From: Paraburkholderia kirstenboschensis
Lineage (GTDB): Bacteria; Pseudomonadota; Gammaproteobacteria; Burkholderiales; Burkholderiaceae
NCBI RefSeq assembly: GCF_904848585.1
Contig: NZ_CAJHCR010000020.1
Coordinates: 1 to 64,000 of the forward strand
Direction of reading: 5' to 3'
DNA length: 64,000 bases
The position numbers and the translations under genes were made by a program. The notes beneath the pieces are model-generated. The model had not been told where the DNA came from and did no database searches. It worked only from the letters and a program-made list of their open reading frames with translations. Shown piece after piece: positions 1 through 8,802 of the stretch (within the stretch, counting starts at the first letter, position 1; every line of letters begins with the position of its first letter).

Positions 1-60
1 CGTCATGGCGGTCTCCACAGGCGGGAAAACCGCACCAGCATGCGCTACAGACCCTTGGGG

Positions 61-104
61 TACGACATCTGTACTTTGCTCAGGTACGACACTACTACTT
101 TGCT
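61..104. repeat. IS-end block A: two 24-bp-spaced direct repeats
   Basis: Two copies of a 20-bp unit (TACGACATCTGTACTTTGCT at 61-80, and a close variant at 85-104) repeat with a 24-bp period. The same arrangement occurs at 2469-2512, just upstream of an ISNCY-type transposase remnant. By analogy this is the 5' terminal transposase-binding region of another element lying to the left of the window; a minus-strand ATG at position 6 could be its transposase start. The assignment to ISNCY is inference from the second copy. Confidence 0.55.
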
Positions 105-283
105 CCCACAAATTAATCTTCGATCATTTGATTTATGTAAAATTGACTGGCGCAGCCTCGCGGGCTGCTTCGCCGGCCAGAACACGGACAGCGTTTATAC
201 CTGCCCCTTGCGAAACTGGTCCCATAGACGATCAAAGCGGGAGACTTCTGCAACGATCATCGGTGCGCGGGAAACCCAACGGC

Positions 284-478
284 TCAAGAAAGAATCCTCA
301 GGTTACGAATGCGGCCGATCGACGGCGAGCGCTCACGGATCAGATTGGCAACGAACTCTGGCAACAGTGCCCGAGGCACCGTGACCGGTACATCGCAGAT
401 CATCTGCGAGGGGACGTGCACGATGAAATCGTTCGGCGCAGCCACGAGACTGTGCTCATAGGTAATTCGATAGTCCAT
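284..478 (-). CDS. Small hypothetical protein, possibly coupled to the DUF1016 gene
   Basis: This 64-residue frame starts with ATG one base after the stop of the DUF1016 nuclease gene (taa-g-atg), which would allow translational coupling. It begins MDYRITYEHSL and has a mixed hydrophobic/basic composition with no signal peptide or membrane segment. I recognise no family. It could be chance coding or a small partner of the nuclease. An in-frame ATG at 511 would extend it by 11 residues into the nuclease gene. Confidence 0.3.
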   Translation of the reverse strand: MDYRITYEHSLVAAPNDFIVHVPSQMICDVPVTVPRALLPEFVANLIRERSPSIGRIRNLRILS

Positions 479-479
479 C

Positions 480-1529
480 TTACGGATGCCCAGATAGTTC
501 AGGTCCTTCATCCGGTCCAAGCTCCGCCTCGATCTGCTCGATTGACGGCAGGTCCGGCATGAGCGGCGCCGGGATGTCGCGCAGCAACTGATATTCGGCG
601 ACGCCCATCGGGTTGGCGATGCCACGCAACGCATATTCGGCGACCAGCCGATTGTTTTCCTTACAAAGCAACAAGCCAATCGTGGGCTGGTCGTGCGTTC
701 CCTTGACCTGTGCATCGACGGCGGACAGATAGAAGTTCAGCTGACCGGCATATTCTGGCTTGAATGGCGTCGCCTTCAGTTCGACAACCACGTAGTATCT
801 GAGCTTCAAATGGTAAAACAGCAGGTCGATGAAGAACTCGTCGCCGGCCACTTCAAGCCGATATTGCCGTGCGACGAACGCGAAGCCGGCGCCTAGTTCA
901 AGAAGGAAACGCGTGATGTGCCGCGTCAGCGCGTGCTCGATGTCGCGTTCCTGGGCGCTTTCGGTCAGGCCCAGAAAATCGAAGATATACGGATCCTTGA
1001 GTGTGTCGCGGGCAAGGTCGGACTGAGGCGGAGGCAGACGATCGGGAAAATTGGTGACGGCACTGCCTTGTCGTTCCTGCAGGCGACTTTCGATCTGCAT
1101 CACGAGCACGTTCCGGGACCAGCCGTGTTCGATCGATTTGGCGGCGTACCACTCGCGCGCGTCTGATGCCTTAAGCTTATCCAGCAACGTGACCACATGA
1201 GACCAGGGCAATTGTGCAACAGGGTATTGCACAAATTCCTCGCCCGGCCAGGCTTCGGCCAGCGTACGCATGTACTTCAGGTTTCGCGGCGAAAACCCGC
1301 GTATGTCGGGAAACGCCGCGCGCAGATCGCGCGCCAGCTGATCGACGACCTTTGCGCCCCACCCTTGTCGCCGCTGCCGCTCAAGGATCTCGCGGCCTAT
1401 CTGCCAATATAGCGAGACCAGTTCCCGGTTGACCGACAACGCGGCGCGCTGCCGCGCGTGCTCGACACGGGCCTTAAGGTCGCTGAGCCAGGCGCTATAG
1501 TCAGCGGCGGTAAAAGACACTTCAGTCAT
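480..1529 (-). CDS. PDDEXK nuclease domain protein (DUF1016/YhcG family)
   Basis: A 349-residue protein of the DUF1016 family. The N-terminal half (about residues 10-150) is the helical DUF1016_N domain, with the conserved stretch LYWQIGREI and the later SPRNLKYMR. The C-terminal half is a PDDEXK-type nuclease-like domain, in which FIDLLFYH supplies the acidic residue and VELKATPFKPEYAGQL supplies the E-x-K motif. The start was taken at the ATG giving MTEVSFTAADY, which matches the usual family N-terminus, rather than an upstream frame extension. Family members are scattered in bacterial genomes near restriction or mobile loci; substrate and role are unproven. It lies between two IS-end blocks, so it may have been carried in by, or trapped between, insertion sequences. 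Confidence 0.85.
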   Translation of the reverse strand: MTEVSFTAADYSAWLSDLKARVEHARQRAALSVNRELVSLYWQIGREILERQRRQGWGAKVVDQLARDLRAAFPDIRGFSPRNLKYMRTLAEAWPGEEFVQYPVAQLPWSHVVTLLDKLKASDAREWYAAKSIEHGWSRNVLVMQIESRLQERQGSAVTNFPDRLPPPQSDLARDTLKDPYIFDFLGLTESAQERDIEHALTRHITRFLLELGAGFAFVARQYRLEVAGDEFFIDLLFYHLKLRYYVVVELKATPFKPEYAGQLNFYLSAVDAQVKGTHDQPTIGLLLCKENNRLVAEYALRGIANPMGVAEYQLLRDIPAPLMPDLPSIEQIEAELGPDEGPELSGHP

Positions 1530-1977
1530 ACTGTCCTGTGAAACATGGCGCCGCAACTGCCGGCGAATTGCATCGATTATCAACGGTCGCCGCCCGAAAC
1601 GGAAATTCCTTCCCAAGAGCCGCTCCCAGCTTGATATGCCAGCGTACCGTCACTCAGATCCCTACGCCTCCCAAAGCCGTTCTCACCGACATGCAGCGAT
1701 TGCTCTGGCAGTCGAAGGCTGCGCAAAATCCGGCAAGCCTTATCTCTCCACCGTTTGCAGGCGCCTGGGAGTCCAGCCTCCTGAGTTTTCAAACCCCACC
1801 AGGCAGCGCCAAGTCCGGTGGCCGAACACTCGCTAGCGGCTATCCGATTGATCCTCGCGTCGCGGGCATCAACGGCTAAATCGAGCCTCGGCGGCATGCG
1901 TAGCATTGATGCTCGATGACTATGGTGCCGTCGGCACAGGCGGCATGGCTGTCATCTTTCCCTGAAGATCCGCTGCC
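1530..1977. other. No intact gene; degenerate interval
   Basis: About 450 bases between the nuclease start and the transposase relic. The plus strand carries a short open stretch near 1690-1800 (AIALAVEGCAKSGKPYLSTV) that looks protein-like but has no complete reading frame or recognisable family. The 3' part abuts the decayed end of the transposase. I see no promoter or RNA gene I could defend. Confidence 0.4.
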
Positions 1978-2415
1978 TCATAAACGGGATATCGTCCGAC
2001 GCGGTTGATCTGAGTTGGCGCCCTTCCTCCGCGAGAAAAGACACGTGGCCTCTCTCCGCTTTGAGCACACCGTTTCATGAGCGGTCCGGGCCTGCAGCGT
2101 GAGGTGGGCGCGCTCGACGCGTCCCTTGGCGGGGCTTGAGTTCGCGCAGAACGTGTCGATGGTCAGCTCGTACATCGCCAGGCCGAACTGCGTGACGCCT
2201 TTGCCCGCCGTCTCCGCGCGCTTCTTGACATGGAACACGCTGGCGCGGTCGCTGTAGAACGCCACCGGCTTGCCATGCCTTTCGAGATACGCGCGCGTCG
2301 CCTCAAAGTAACCGGCGGCACGCCCTGGTTTGAGCCCCATGTCTACCACGGCCTGGATCACCTTCAAACGGTCGAGTTCGCGCATGTTCAATGTCACCAG
2401 TGCGGCTGGGCTCAT
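1978..2415 (-). pseudogene. ISNCY-family transposase, internally deleted
   Basis: The frame starts with a typical ISNCY transposase N-terminus (MRELDRLKVIQAVVDMGLKP). It jumps directly to the catalytic-core segment (FEATRAYLERHGKPVAFYSD, then MYELTIDTFCANSSPAKGRVERAHLTLQ). Most of the 400-plus residues of a normal transposase, including the helix-turn-helix and the first part of the DDE core, are missing. After HLTLQ the sequence degenerates into out-of-frame noise up to the stop. The remnant lies just downstream of the repeat block at 2469-2512, which fits the 5' end of the element. It cannot encode an active enzyme. Confidence 0.8.
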
Positions 2416-2468
2416 GACTGGCTCCTGCGATCACGCTGCAAAATGCCAGCTTGCCAGCCACGGTAAAA

Positions 2469-2512
2469 CACGACATTTGTATCTTGCTAGAACACGACAT
2501 TCTCATATTGCC
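2469..2512. repeat. IS-end block B: two 24-bp-spaced direct repeats
   Basis: Two copies of a 20-bp unit (CACGACATTTGTATCTTGCT at 2469-2488, and a variant at 2493-2512) sit upstream of the transposase remnant. The unit, the 24-bp period and the following (C)CACAA tract match block A at 61-104 in the same orientation. These are most likely transposase-binding terminal repeats of the ISNCY-type element. Confidence 0.6.
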
Positions 2513-2583
2513 GCCACAAGTTGTCAGGTGACAACTTTAATTATGTCAAATTGCCGGCTCACTTCTGCAAGCAGGTTGCCACC

Positions 2584-2610
2584 GGACCGTTAATGGTCTA
2601 AATTCGGTCC
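2584..2610. promoter_or_regulatory. Inverted repeat upstream of the toxin-antitoxin pair
   Basis: GGACCG at 2584-2589 and CGGTCC at 2605-2610 form a 6-bp inverted repeat separated by 15 AT-rich bases, ending 26 bases before the antitoxin ATG. Phd/YefM-family antitoxins usually repress their own promoter through such palindromes, so this is a candidate autoregulatory operator. Placement is seen; binding is inferred. Confidence 0.4.
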
Positions 2611-2636
2611 TGTCTCAACGTTAATTGGAGCGCCTG

Positions 2637-2921
2637 ATGCATCTCGCCGATCACGTTAAACCGATCAGCTACCTCAAGAGCGAGGCGGCGCAAATCGTCA
2701 AGGACCTGACGGAGTCCGGGGAGCCGCTCGTCATCACGCAGAACGGCGAAGCGAAGCTCGTCGTTCAGGATGTGCGAACCTACGAATCAACGCAACAGAC
2801 GCTGGCGCTCCTCAAACTCCTGGCGATCGGCCAGAAGCAGATCGAGCGCGGGGATCACGTCGATGGCGATGCGTTTTTTGCGGAACTCGACGAGCTCGAC
2901 CGTCAGGAAAAGCTCCGCTGA
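2637..2921 (+). CDS. Phd/YefM-type antitoxin
   Basis: A 94-residue protein with the typical Phd/YefM N-terminal DNA-binding fold: the segment VKPISYLKSEAAQIVKDLTE is followed by PLVITQNGEAKLVVQD, the family signature. The acidic C-terminal tail (DAFFAELDELDRQEKLR) would be the toxin-neutralising part. The ATG at 2637 is chosen because TTGGAG lies seven bases before it as a ribosome-binding site; the TTG at 2625 is that same sequence and is less likely as a start. Its stop overlaps the toxin start as TGATG, indicating translational coupling. It should bind and neutralise the downstream toxin and repress the operon. Confidence 0.9.
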   Translation: MHLADHVKPISYLKSEAAQIVKDLTESGEPLVITQNGEAKLVVQDVRTYESTQQTLALLKLLAIGQKQIERGDHVDGDAFFAELDELDRQEKLR

Positions 2922-3259
2922 TGGCGGGACCGCTGCTGAACTACCGGATTCTCCCGACCGCGCGGATCGGCATTGACGAAGTGAGAAGCTATGTCGTCCG
3001 TACATTCGGATGGGAGACATGGCGTCAGACATCGGCGCAACTGCAGGAGACGATCAGGCATATTCGCCAGTTCCCCGCTAGCGGTCATGCGCCTGTAGAG
3101 CTTGAGGGTTTGTTCGAGGATGGTTTCCTTCAGGTCATTTCTGGCAAGAACCGGATCATTTATCGGGTCCGCGACGATACCGTTTTCGTTCATCTCGTGG
3201 TCGACGTCCGCCGGGACTTGCCTTCCCTCCTTCAAAGAGTCGTGCTTCGCCTGATGTAA
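2921..3259 (+). CDS. RelE/ParE-superfamily toxin
   Basis: A 112-residue basic protein of the RelE/ParE fold. YRILPTARIGIDEVRSYV forms the first strand and helix, followed by IRQFPASGH. The C-terminal strands GFLQVISGKNRIIYRV and VFVHLVVDVRRDLPSLL carry the R-x-IYR core common in ParE-like toxins. It is coupled to the antitoxin by a TGATG overlap. Whether it cleaves ribosome-bound mRNA (RelE) or inhibits gyrase (ParE) cannot be decided from sequence; the length and RDLPSLL ending fit a ParE/RelE hybrid annotation. The gene appears intact. Confidence 0.88.
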   Translation: MAGPLLNYRILPTARIGIDEVRSYVVRTFGWETWRQTSAQLQETIRHIRQFPASGHAPVELEGLFEDGFLQVISGKNRIIYRVRDDTVFVHLVVDVRRDLPSLLQRVVLRLM

Positions 3260-3684
3260 CGGTATTGGCCGACTCAAGCAACTTTAACCCAAACCGCCAA
3301 GTATTCTTGGCCGCGTTGCTGCCTTTCTTCGCTCTTTGACTAACTTGCGGCGGAGTTTGCTTCTTCGTGGACAACCTTCGGCGCATCTTACTTGCGGTTT
3401 TCATCCATAAGGCTTGACGCTCCTGTAACACCGGGGACTACGCATTCAGGATAGCTAGATTTAACACTGATGCGATCAGCGATTCATTGGGCGTCTGGTT
3501 TGCCAGTTTGGGCGGCGTGAAGCGGACCCGCCGTCGCTTAATCAAACCGTGGCAAACGTCAGCCGGATGCCTCGCATTCCTGCGTCGAAACGACGAGAGC
3601 ACGCGACTGGTCTGAACGTTTTGGAACCTGAACTCCGAGCACTTTGATGCCTCCTGAGGCTACACGACCTGCTCGTCGGCGTAG
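3260..3684. other. Gene-free interval between toxin and helicase relic
   Basis: About 425 bases with no supported gene. A minus-strand basic frame (3156-3431) overlaps the toxin gene and looks like a shadow. The helicase relic ends at 3685. The sequence is unremarkable, and any former downstream gene of the helicase operon is no longer recognisable here. Confidence 0.4.
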
Positions 3685-5380
3685 CTAACTCTTCTCTACG
3701 GATCCGAACGACATACTCGTCGCATCAAGAAATGGCATGGCGTAGCCCATGAATTCTGCGTGGGGCGTTCTCGCTTCAGTCCATCGCCTCGGATTGGATG
3801 GCGGGGTGTCCCGGCAGTCGCTCACGGTTAGCACGAGGCGTTTCTTTGCGCGGGACACCCCAACGAAGAAAAACCACAGCGCTCATCGTCTGCGTTTCCC
3901 CAGAAGGTCTCCGTCTCGACACCGAGAATGATGACTGAATCCAATTCCAGCCCTTTGCTTTTATGGATCGTAAGAATCCGGACGGCCTCGTCATCAGAAA
4001 AACAGGCCAATGCTTTGGCTAAGTCAGGCTCTTTCTGCAGCAACTCGCCGATGCGCGTCCGCGTGTTCTTGATCACTGCGCCAAGCTGAACCTTTGATTC
4101 ATAGTCTGGCGAGAGCGCAGACAAGGCTGCACCCCCCAACTTCTGAAGAAATGCGAACGCGAACTCCCACCAGCCCGCAGTCGGCTGAAGGCCTCTGGCG
4201 ACGGCCGCACCTTTCCGCTGCTCCGCAAAAAAGCGCTGGAAGTCATGCCGTGCGCTCGCCTGGACCTCTTCATCGGCCAAAGGAATCAACTGGCTCATTA
4301 GTCGAATCCAGGCCTTGGGCTCGCGTTGACCGTAAAGGCAAGCCAGATAATCAACGATCAATCTTGCGAGTGGCTCCGCAGAGATATCCTGTAACTGCTG
4401 TTCGTTACGATACGGGATACCCCGCTTCTCCAGCGCGTCCATCAGTTGCGCAGCATAGAGGTCGGGTTGGCGGGAGACCAACACTGCAATTCCGAAGCGG
4501 GAATTGCTTCATCGTCGATCCAGTGATGAATAGCATCCGCCAGACGATCAGCTTCCGTCTGACTATCAGGAAAACGCCAGTAAAGGATCTGCCCTTCTTC
4601 TCCGGCAAGTTGTCCGGCTGGCATTACAGAAGCCGGGTCCATCCTGCGGATAATTTCATTTTGCATGCGTAGCAGCTGCGGCTTCGACCGGAAGTTCCGG
4701 TACATATTGAGCGCTTCTGCGTTGAAGTCTGTCGCGAACGTCTGGAATATTCCGTCCAGCGCGCCGGCCCATCCCATGATTTTCTGTTTGGTGTCACCGA
4801 CTGCGGTCAGCCGGATCGCGGTTCCTTGGAATGCCGGTTTTACTAATTTGTATTGCTGGGATGTGCAGTCCTGGAATTCATCAAGAAAAACATCGCTGTA
4901 GGTCTGACGAACGGCATTACGGGCAACAGCCGATACACGTAGAATCTGCGTCGCCAGAGGCACAAGGTCGGAAAATTCGATCTGTCGCCGGGCGACCCGC
5001 CGCTCACCCATCGTGTAGTCGACATCCAGTGCATCTTCGCCGGTGAGCACGGGGCGAAACCGATCAATTATCCGCTTTGCGAATGCATGGAAGGTATAAC
5101 TGTCGAATCGCGCGGCCAGATCATGACCGCACCGGCGCTGTACGCGTTCCTTCAGATTCCTGCTGGCGTCCACCTTGAATGAGATAGCCACAATCCTTTT
5201 CGGGTATCGGGAAGTTTCGGTCCGTAACAGGAAGTCGGCGCGTTGAGCCAACATCTCAGATTTGCCAGCTCCAGGTCCTGCCGTCAAGGCAAGACAACGC
5301 TGCGTTTCCTCCGCGGCACGCAGCGCGTTCGGTTCAAGCGTCAGTCCATCTGCGGGACGCCATTTGTCCGCCGAAATCAT
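3685..5380 (-). pseudogene. UvrD/Rep-type superfamily 1 helicase, two frameshifts
   Basis: Reading across three frames reconstructs an SF1 DNA helicase of about 565 residues starting MISADKWRPADG at 5380. Walker A is GPGAGKS at residues 35-41; motif II is VFLDEFQD; motif III is GDTKQKIMGWAGA. Motif V is ILTIHKSKGLELDSV, and motif VI (VGVSRAKKRL) appears only after the second frame change. One indel falls near 4480, where the first frame runs out and the next resumes as IAVLVSRQPDLYAAQ. The second is in an A5 tract near 3873. The C-terminus then reads PFLDATSMSF to a stop at 3685. Standalone helicases of this size occur as the second gene of Gabija-type defence modules, but no OLD-nuclease partner is present. 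Inactive as written. Confidence 0.8.
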
Positions 5381-5390
5381 TCTGGGCCGC

Positions 5391-6334
5391 ATCAGCGACA
5401 CCCGTCTTCGCACCCGTGAAGCTGCCGCGCGGCTCATCGCCGCAGGTCGCCTCACGCATGAGCTCACCGTCGATCTGATCTATGCCGAGATCCGCCAGGG
5501 CAGCCGTACGACGATCAACGACGAACTGAAGCTGTGGAAGGACGAGCAGGCGCGTGTTGACGCGCTGAGCACCGCGCTGCCGCCTGCGGTGGCCAGTGCC
5601 ATGCTCTCGGTGTGGGCGCTCGCGGTCGAACAGGGCGAACGTGTCTTTGCGCAGCGTGGTGACGAACTTGAAGCGGAAGCCGCCACAGCCATCGCACGTG
5701 CCGGAACCCTTGAGACGGCCCACGCAGAGGTTCAGGGCGAACTTCGCACCGTTCGCGGTCAGCTTGATGACCACCAGGCACGACTTGCCACCGTGCTGGC
5801 GGAACTCGCGCAGGCGCTGGGCGGGCGTGACGCCGCACTCCGGCTGGCCGAAGCAACTGCGGCCGAGAGGGACGCCGTCCGCGCGCAATCGGAACAGGCG
5901 CTGCACGACATGCGATCTGCGCATCTCCATGAACTCGACGCGCTGCGCGCCGCCCACGCCGAACATGACGCGGCGTTGCGGGCAGAGGTCCACCAGGCGA
6001 CGACGCGACTCGAGGGCGTCCAGAAGCGCGTCATGCTTCAGACGGAGGAGGCACGGGGTGCGCAGCGGCGCGCCCAGGCTGCGCTGTCGACTATCCGGCA
6101 GCGCAATGAGCAGTTCATCGCCGACGTCCAGCGGATCTCGGCCGAAGCTGCCGAGCATCGTCGCTTGCCGAACGGCACGAGAAGCAACTCGCCAGCGCAA
6201 TGGATGAGGCTCGCGATCTGCGCCGTGAACGCGATGCGCTCGCCCGGCAGGCGGCGTCACTGCAAGGCCAGCTCAAAGCCCGTCGCGAAGTCCCCCCGCC
6301 ACGCACAACCAGACCTCCCCGTCACGAGACCTGA
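5391..6334 (+). pseudogene. KfrA-like DNA-binding coiled-coil protein, 5' end uncertain, frameshifted
   Basis: The N-terminal part (TREAAARLIAAGRLTHELTV, then IRQGSRTTINDELKLWKDEQ) matches the KfrA_N DNA-binding domain of plasmid and phage KfrA-like regulators. It is followed by more than 200 residues of Ala/Arg/Glu-rich coiled coil. Near 6168 one base is lost: the coiled coil continues in another frame (LAERHEKQLASAMDEARDL) and ends PPRHET at 6334. No good start codon or ribosome-binding site precedes ISDTRLRTREA, and the gene abuts the helicase start head-to-head, so the 5' end may be a recombination junction. KfrA proteins are alpha-helical transcriptional autoregulators linked to plasmid maintenance, hinting at a plasmid or island origin. 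Confidence 0.7.
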
Positions 6335-6582
6335 CCGCGGTACTCCGCACGCCCCGGAGTCAGCAGCATCGTGCGAAACTCACTCGGCGATCTGCATTCT
6401 GTCTGCGCCGGATACGATGTGACCGGTGCGCCAGGCAACGTGAAGCCGTGAATCGGGAACATGAACGGATTGCGATCGTCGTCCGCCCTTGCACCGCCGG
6501 AGTGACGGCTTTGCTGCGACTCACCGGTGACACTTCAACTCGCAGGCCGCAACCTGCCACAGTCCGGCTACAGGAGGCCGCT

Positions 6583-6808
6583 TCAGTAAGGGACGCTCCG
6601 GGTCGGCCAGCCTGTGTGGTCGGTCAGTGTCCGCAGCCCTGAGGATAATTGCTCTGCGGCCGCTCCCGGCACATCAGGTTTCGCAGGGCCCGTGACCGCT
6701 GCCCGCACACGCCTCTTCGCTGGAACTTCCTTGCCAGCTTTTTTGGCAGCCGACTTCTTTTCTTTTTGCCGTCGCCTGCTTCTTTGCCGCAGGGCGCTTC
6801 GCCTTCAT
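6583..6808 (-). pseudogene. Lys/Ala-rich basic protein, one frameshift
   Basis: From the ATG at 6808 the frame reads MKAKRPAAKKQATAK. After a one-base shift in an A-rich tract it continues EKKSAAKKAGKEVPAKRRV, then VRAAVTGPAKPDVPGAAAEQ, ending RSVPY at 6583. The composition resembles the basic tails of bacterial histone-like proteins. No family can be named. Because the A-rich tract is prone to indels, this may be a decayed gene or a sequencing artefact; it might equally be chance. Confidence 0.35.
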
Positions 6809-7105
6809 AGCGAGCCCGGGTGCCTCTGCCATCAGGAACCATGTGCGGTCTTTTCCCCCGCTGGCAAGCCATGCGGGCGCAGGACCGTGCCGACTCCGTG
6901 AGCACCGGTCTTCGGGTCCGGATATTCCGGAGGCTGCGGACCCCGCAGGTAGTTGCCGGATGCTTGCCTTACGGGCGGAAGCTGCGGGCTTCGGCGAAAC
7001 GCCCTGCCTGACCGTTCATCTCTTGACGAACGGTCACGTTGCTCACGACGACGGTGCGCTAGTTTAGACGCGCCTCATGGAATCCTAGGGATCAACATAA
7101 CCGGG
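6809..7105. other. Gene-free interval with a 9-bp inverted repeat
   Basis: No supported gene. TGACCGTTC at 7009-7017 and GAACGGTCA at 7028-7036 form a perfect 9-bp inverted repeat with a 10-base loop, downstream of the minus-strand immunity-like relic. It lacks a T tract on either side, so a terminator role is only possible. Confidence 0.35.
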
Positions 7106-7707
7106 TCAAGGAGCGATCGGCAGCCATTTTTGCGGAATCCACCACGTATCGATCTGCACTTCAAATCCGTGGCGCCAGGCAATGTTTGCGTCGATAACCG
7201 CCTGGGTAGCGATGAGCTTTTCCGTGAAGCCAAAAGCTTGCTCGACGTTCCGAACTTTGCCGACCTTGGGCGACGTGAGCTCCCGAAGAACTGCTTCGAT
7301 ACCCGGTACATCGCTTCGGTCCAACGCCAGATAGAACCGGTGGTCAATCTCGTACGTCCTCATTTTCAACGCGAATGACCGATGAGCCGAAGACAGCGAT
7401 CTTCCAATGCAGGCCACTGCCCCAAACCGCCAACAAGGCCTGATATCCTTGAAATTCGGGGGGTGCTGGTTCATTGGGCCGCACCATATCTGGGGAGCCG
7501 TTATGGGCAAACCACTGAATCAATCCTTCATGCGGACAATAGCGGCATGAGCAGCACATATGCTGGATACGCAGCTTCTGGATCCATCTGAAAAAGAATA
7601 CCTTCCAGCTTAGCGCTTAAGTAGCTCCATTCCTTGAAATGCGCCAGATCGTGATTTCTGAGCCACGAAACAAGCGCTGACGCGGTCGCATGGCTGCGCA
7701 AACCGCG
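7106..7707 (-). pseudogene. Immunity-protein-like gene (Imm49-type resemblance), two frameshifts
   Basis: Three overlapping minus-strand frames join into one protein-like sequence. They are WSYLSAKLEGILFQMDPEAA up to about 7549, EGLIQWFAHNGSPDMVRPNE down to about 7344, and MRTYEIDHRFYLALDRSDVP to WIPQKWLPIAP at 7106. The order and motifs resemble Imm49-type immunity proteins of polymorphic toxin and type VI systems as I remember them; this is a family resemblance, not a verified hit. The first shift is at LLSA/HEGL and the second lies before MRTYEI. The open region begins after a stop at 7708, so the N-terminus is also missing. It follows the tandem paralogues at 7835-9771 in the same orientation. 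Confidence 0.45.
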
Positions 7708-7834
7708 CTAGAAACTGGACCGACTGCCTTTATTGTTCCCAATCATTGCTACGAGGCTGGGACATCCGAGGCCGTTGCTCAAGCCGTCAGACGCGCGGCC
7801 ATACCTTTCCCTGCCGACTGACCGCGAGCGGCAC

Positions 7835-8798
7835 CTAAGCCGTTTTGTCGTGCTTCCTGTGCGACGTTGCAACGTTCTTCAGCAGCGCGAGCCGCATGAG
7901 CCCCAAAGATTCGGGCGGCCTCAGGCGCAGGCTAGATTGCGTAGCGGCCTTTCCTGAAGTCGCGCCGGTCTGGTCGTTCCTTTGCACCGGATAACCGTCA
8001 GCGCCGATGGTCCAGCCGCTTCTCCTGCCGTGTTCCGTGAGGGTGTAAACCGGCGGATTCACGCTAACATCGTATGTGTAATTCGCTATTTTCGATTCCG
8101 TGACTTCCTTCGATTTGACGGTTCCCACCTCCTGCTTGACCCTGAACGTCGAAAATTCGGCCCCAAGGGATTGCGTGCTCCCGGCGTTGGAACCACGGTT
8201 GACGAATTTCTCCAGGAACTGAAAATTTGCGATGTGGTTTTGCCCGTAACCAGGGTCCAGGATGTAGTTCAGGAATCCTTTATCGAGCTTCGCGCTCGTA
8301 ACGCCCCGGCCGTTCAGGATCGCGTTGGCCGATACCGTGTCCTGAGCGTTGAACACGTAGGCAGGTCGATGGCCGTCCGCGTCATAGCTGCCCGCGCCAG
8401 ACGCATTCCAGTTGACTGTCGAAACGCCCGTCGTTTGCCGATAGTAGCCCAACTGAAACGCCACCATATCGACGTATTCCAGATCGGCCCCTTGACCCTG
8501 CGCGTATGCGTACATGTCGGACAGGGCGTCCCGATCACCAGCGGTGAGCCACTCGACTGGGTTCGAGCCGTCAGCAGATTTTGCGATTCCGACTAGCGGC
8601 TTCGCGGGAACGCCCTGCTCTGAACCGTACAACCGCGAGAGCATGATCGCCCTGCCGCTTAAACTCACGCTATCAGTCTGCGTGGCAGTCTGCGTCGAGG
8701 CGGTTTGGGTAAACGGCTGCGCCGGTCGAAGCACTGCCGACCGCAGCCGTCGATTTAACCGTGGTCGATGCCGTCGAAAGATTCGAACTGATTTGCAT
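7835..8798 (-). pseudogene. Second tandem paralogue of unknown family, N-terminal frameshift
   Basis: The true start is probably the ATG at 8798 (MQISSNLSTAS), four bases after the stop of the upstream paralogue. That frame parallels the upstream copy until about 8710, where a one-base change moves the coding into the frame that reads TQTDSVSLSGRAIMLSRLYG and continues to residue about 300. Shared blocks with the upstream copy include GADLxYVD, KGFLxYxLDPG, the EFSTF...KEVTES stretch, YTLTEHGRRSGW and SLGLMRLALLKN. The function is unknown. The copy would not give a full-length product unless translation starts internally at 8734. Confidence 0.7.
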
Positions 8799-8802
8799 CA
8801 CT

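Noticed and set aside
1690..1800. Possible gene fragment (AIALAVEGCAKSGKPYLSTV)
   Set aside because: Looks protein-like but there is no start, no full domain and no family I can name; kept only as a note on the interval.
3156..3431. Minus-strand basic frame downstream of the toxin gene
   Set aside because: It overlaps the well-supported toxin gene on the opposite strand, has low-complexity Lys/Arg content and no recognisable family.
5334..6260. Minus-strand frame of 308 codons
   Set aside because: Antisense to the KfrA-like coiled-coil gene; Arg-rich composition is a by-product of the opposite strand.
7009..7036. 9-bp inverted repeat as an intrinsic terminator
   Set aside because: No T tract follows on either strand and the loop is 10 bases, so a terminator call is not supported.
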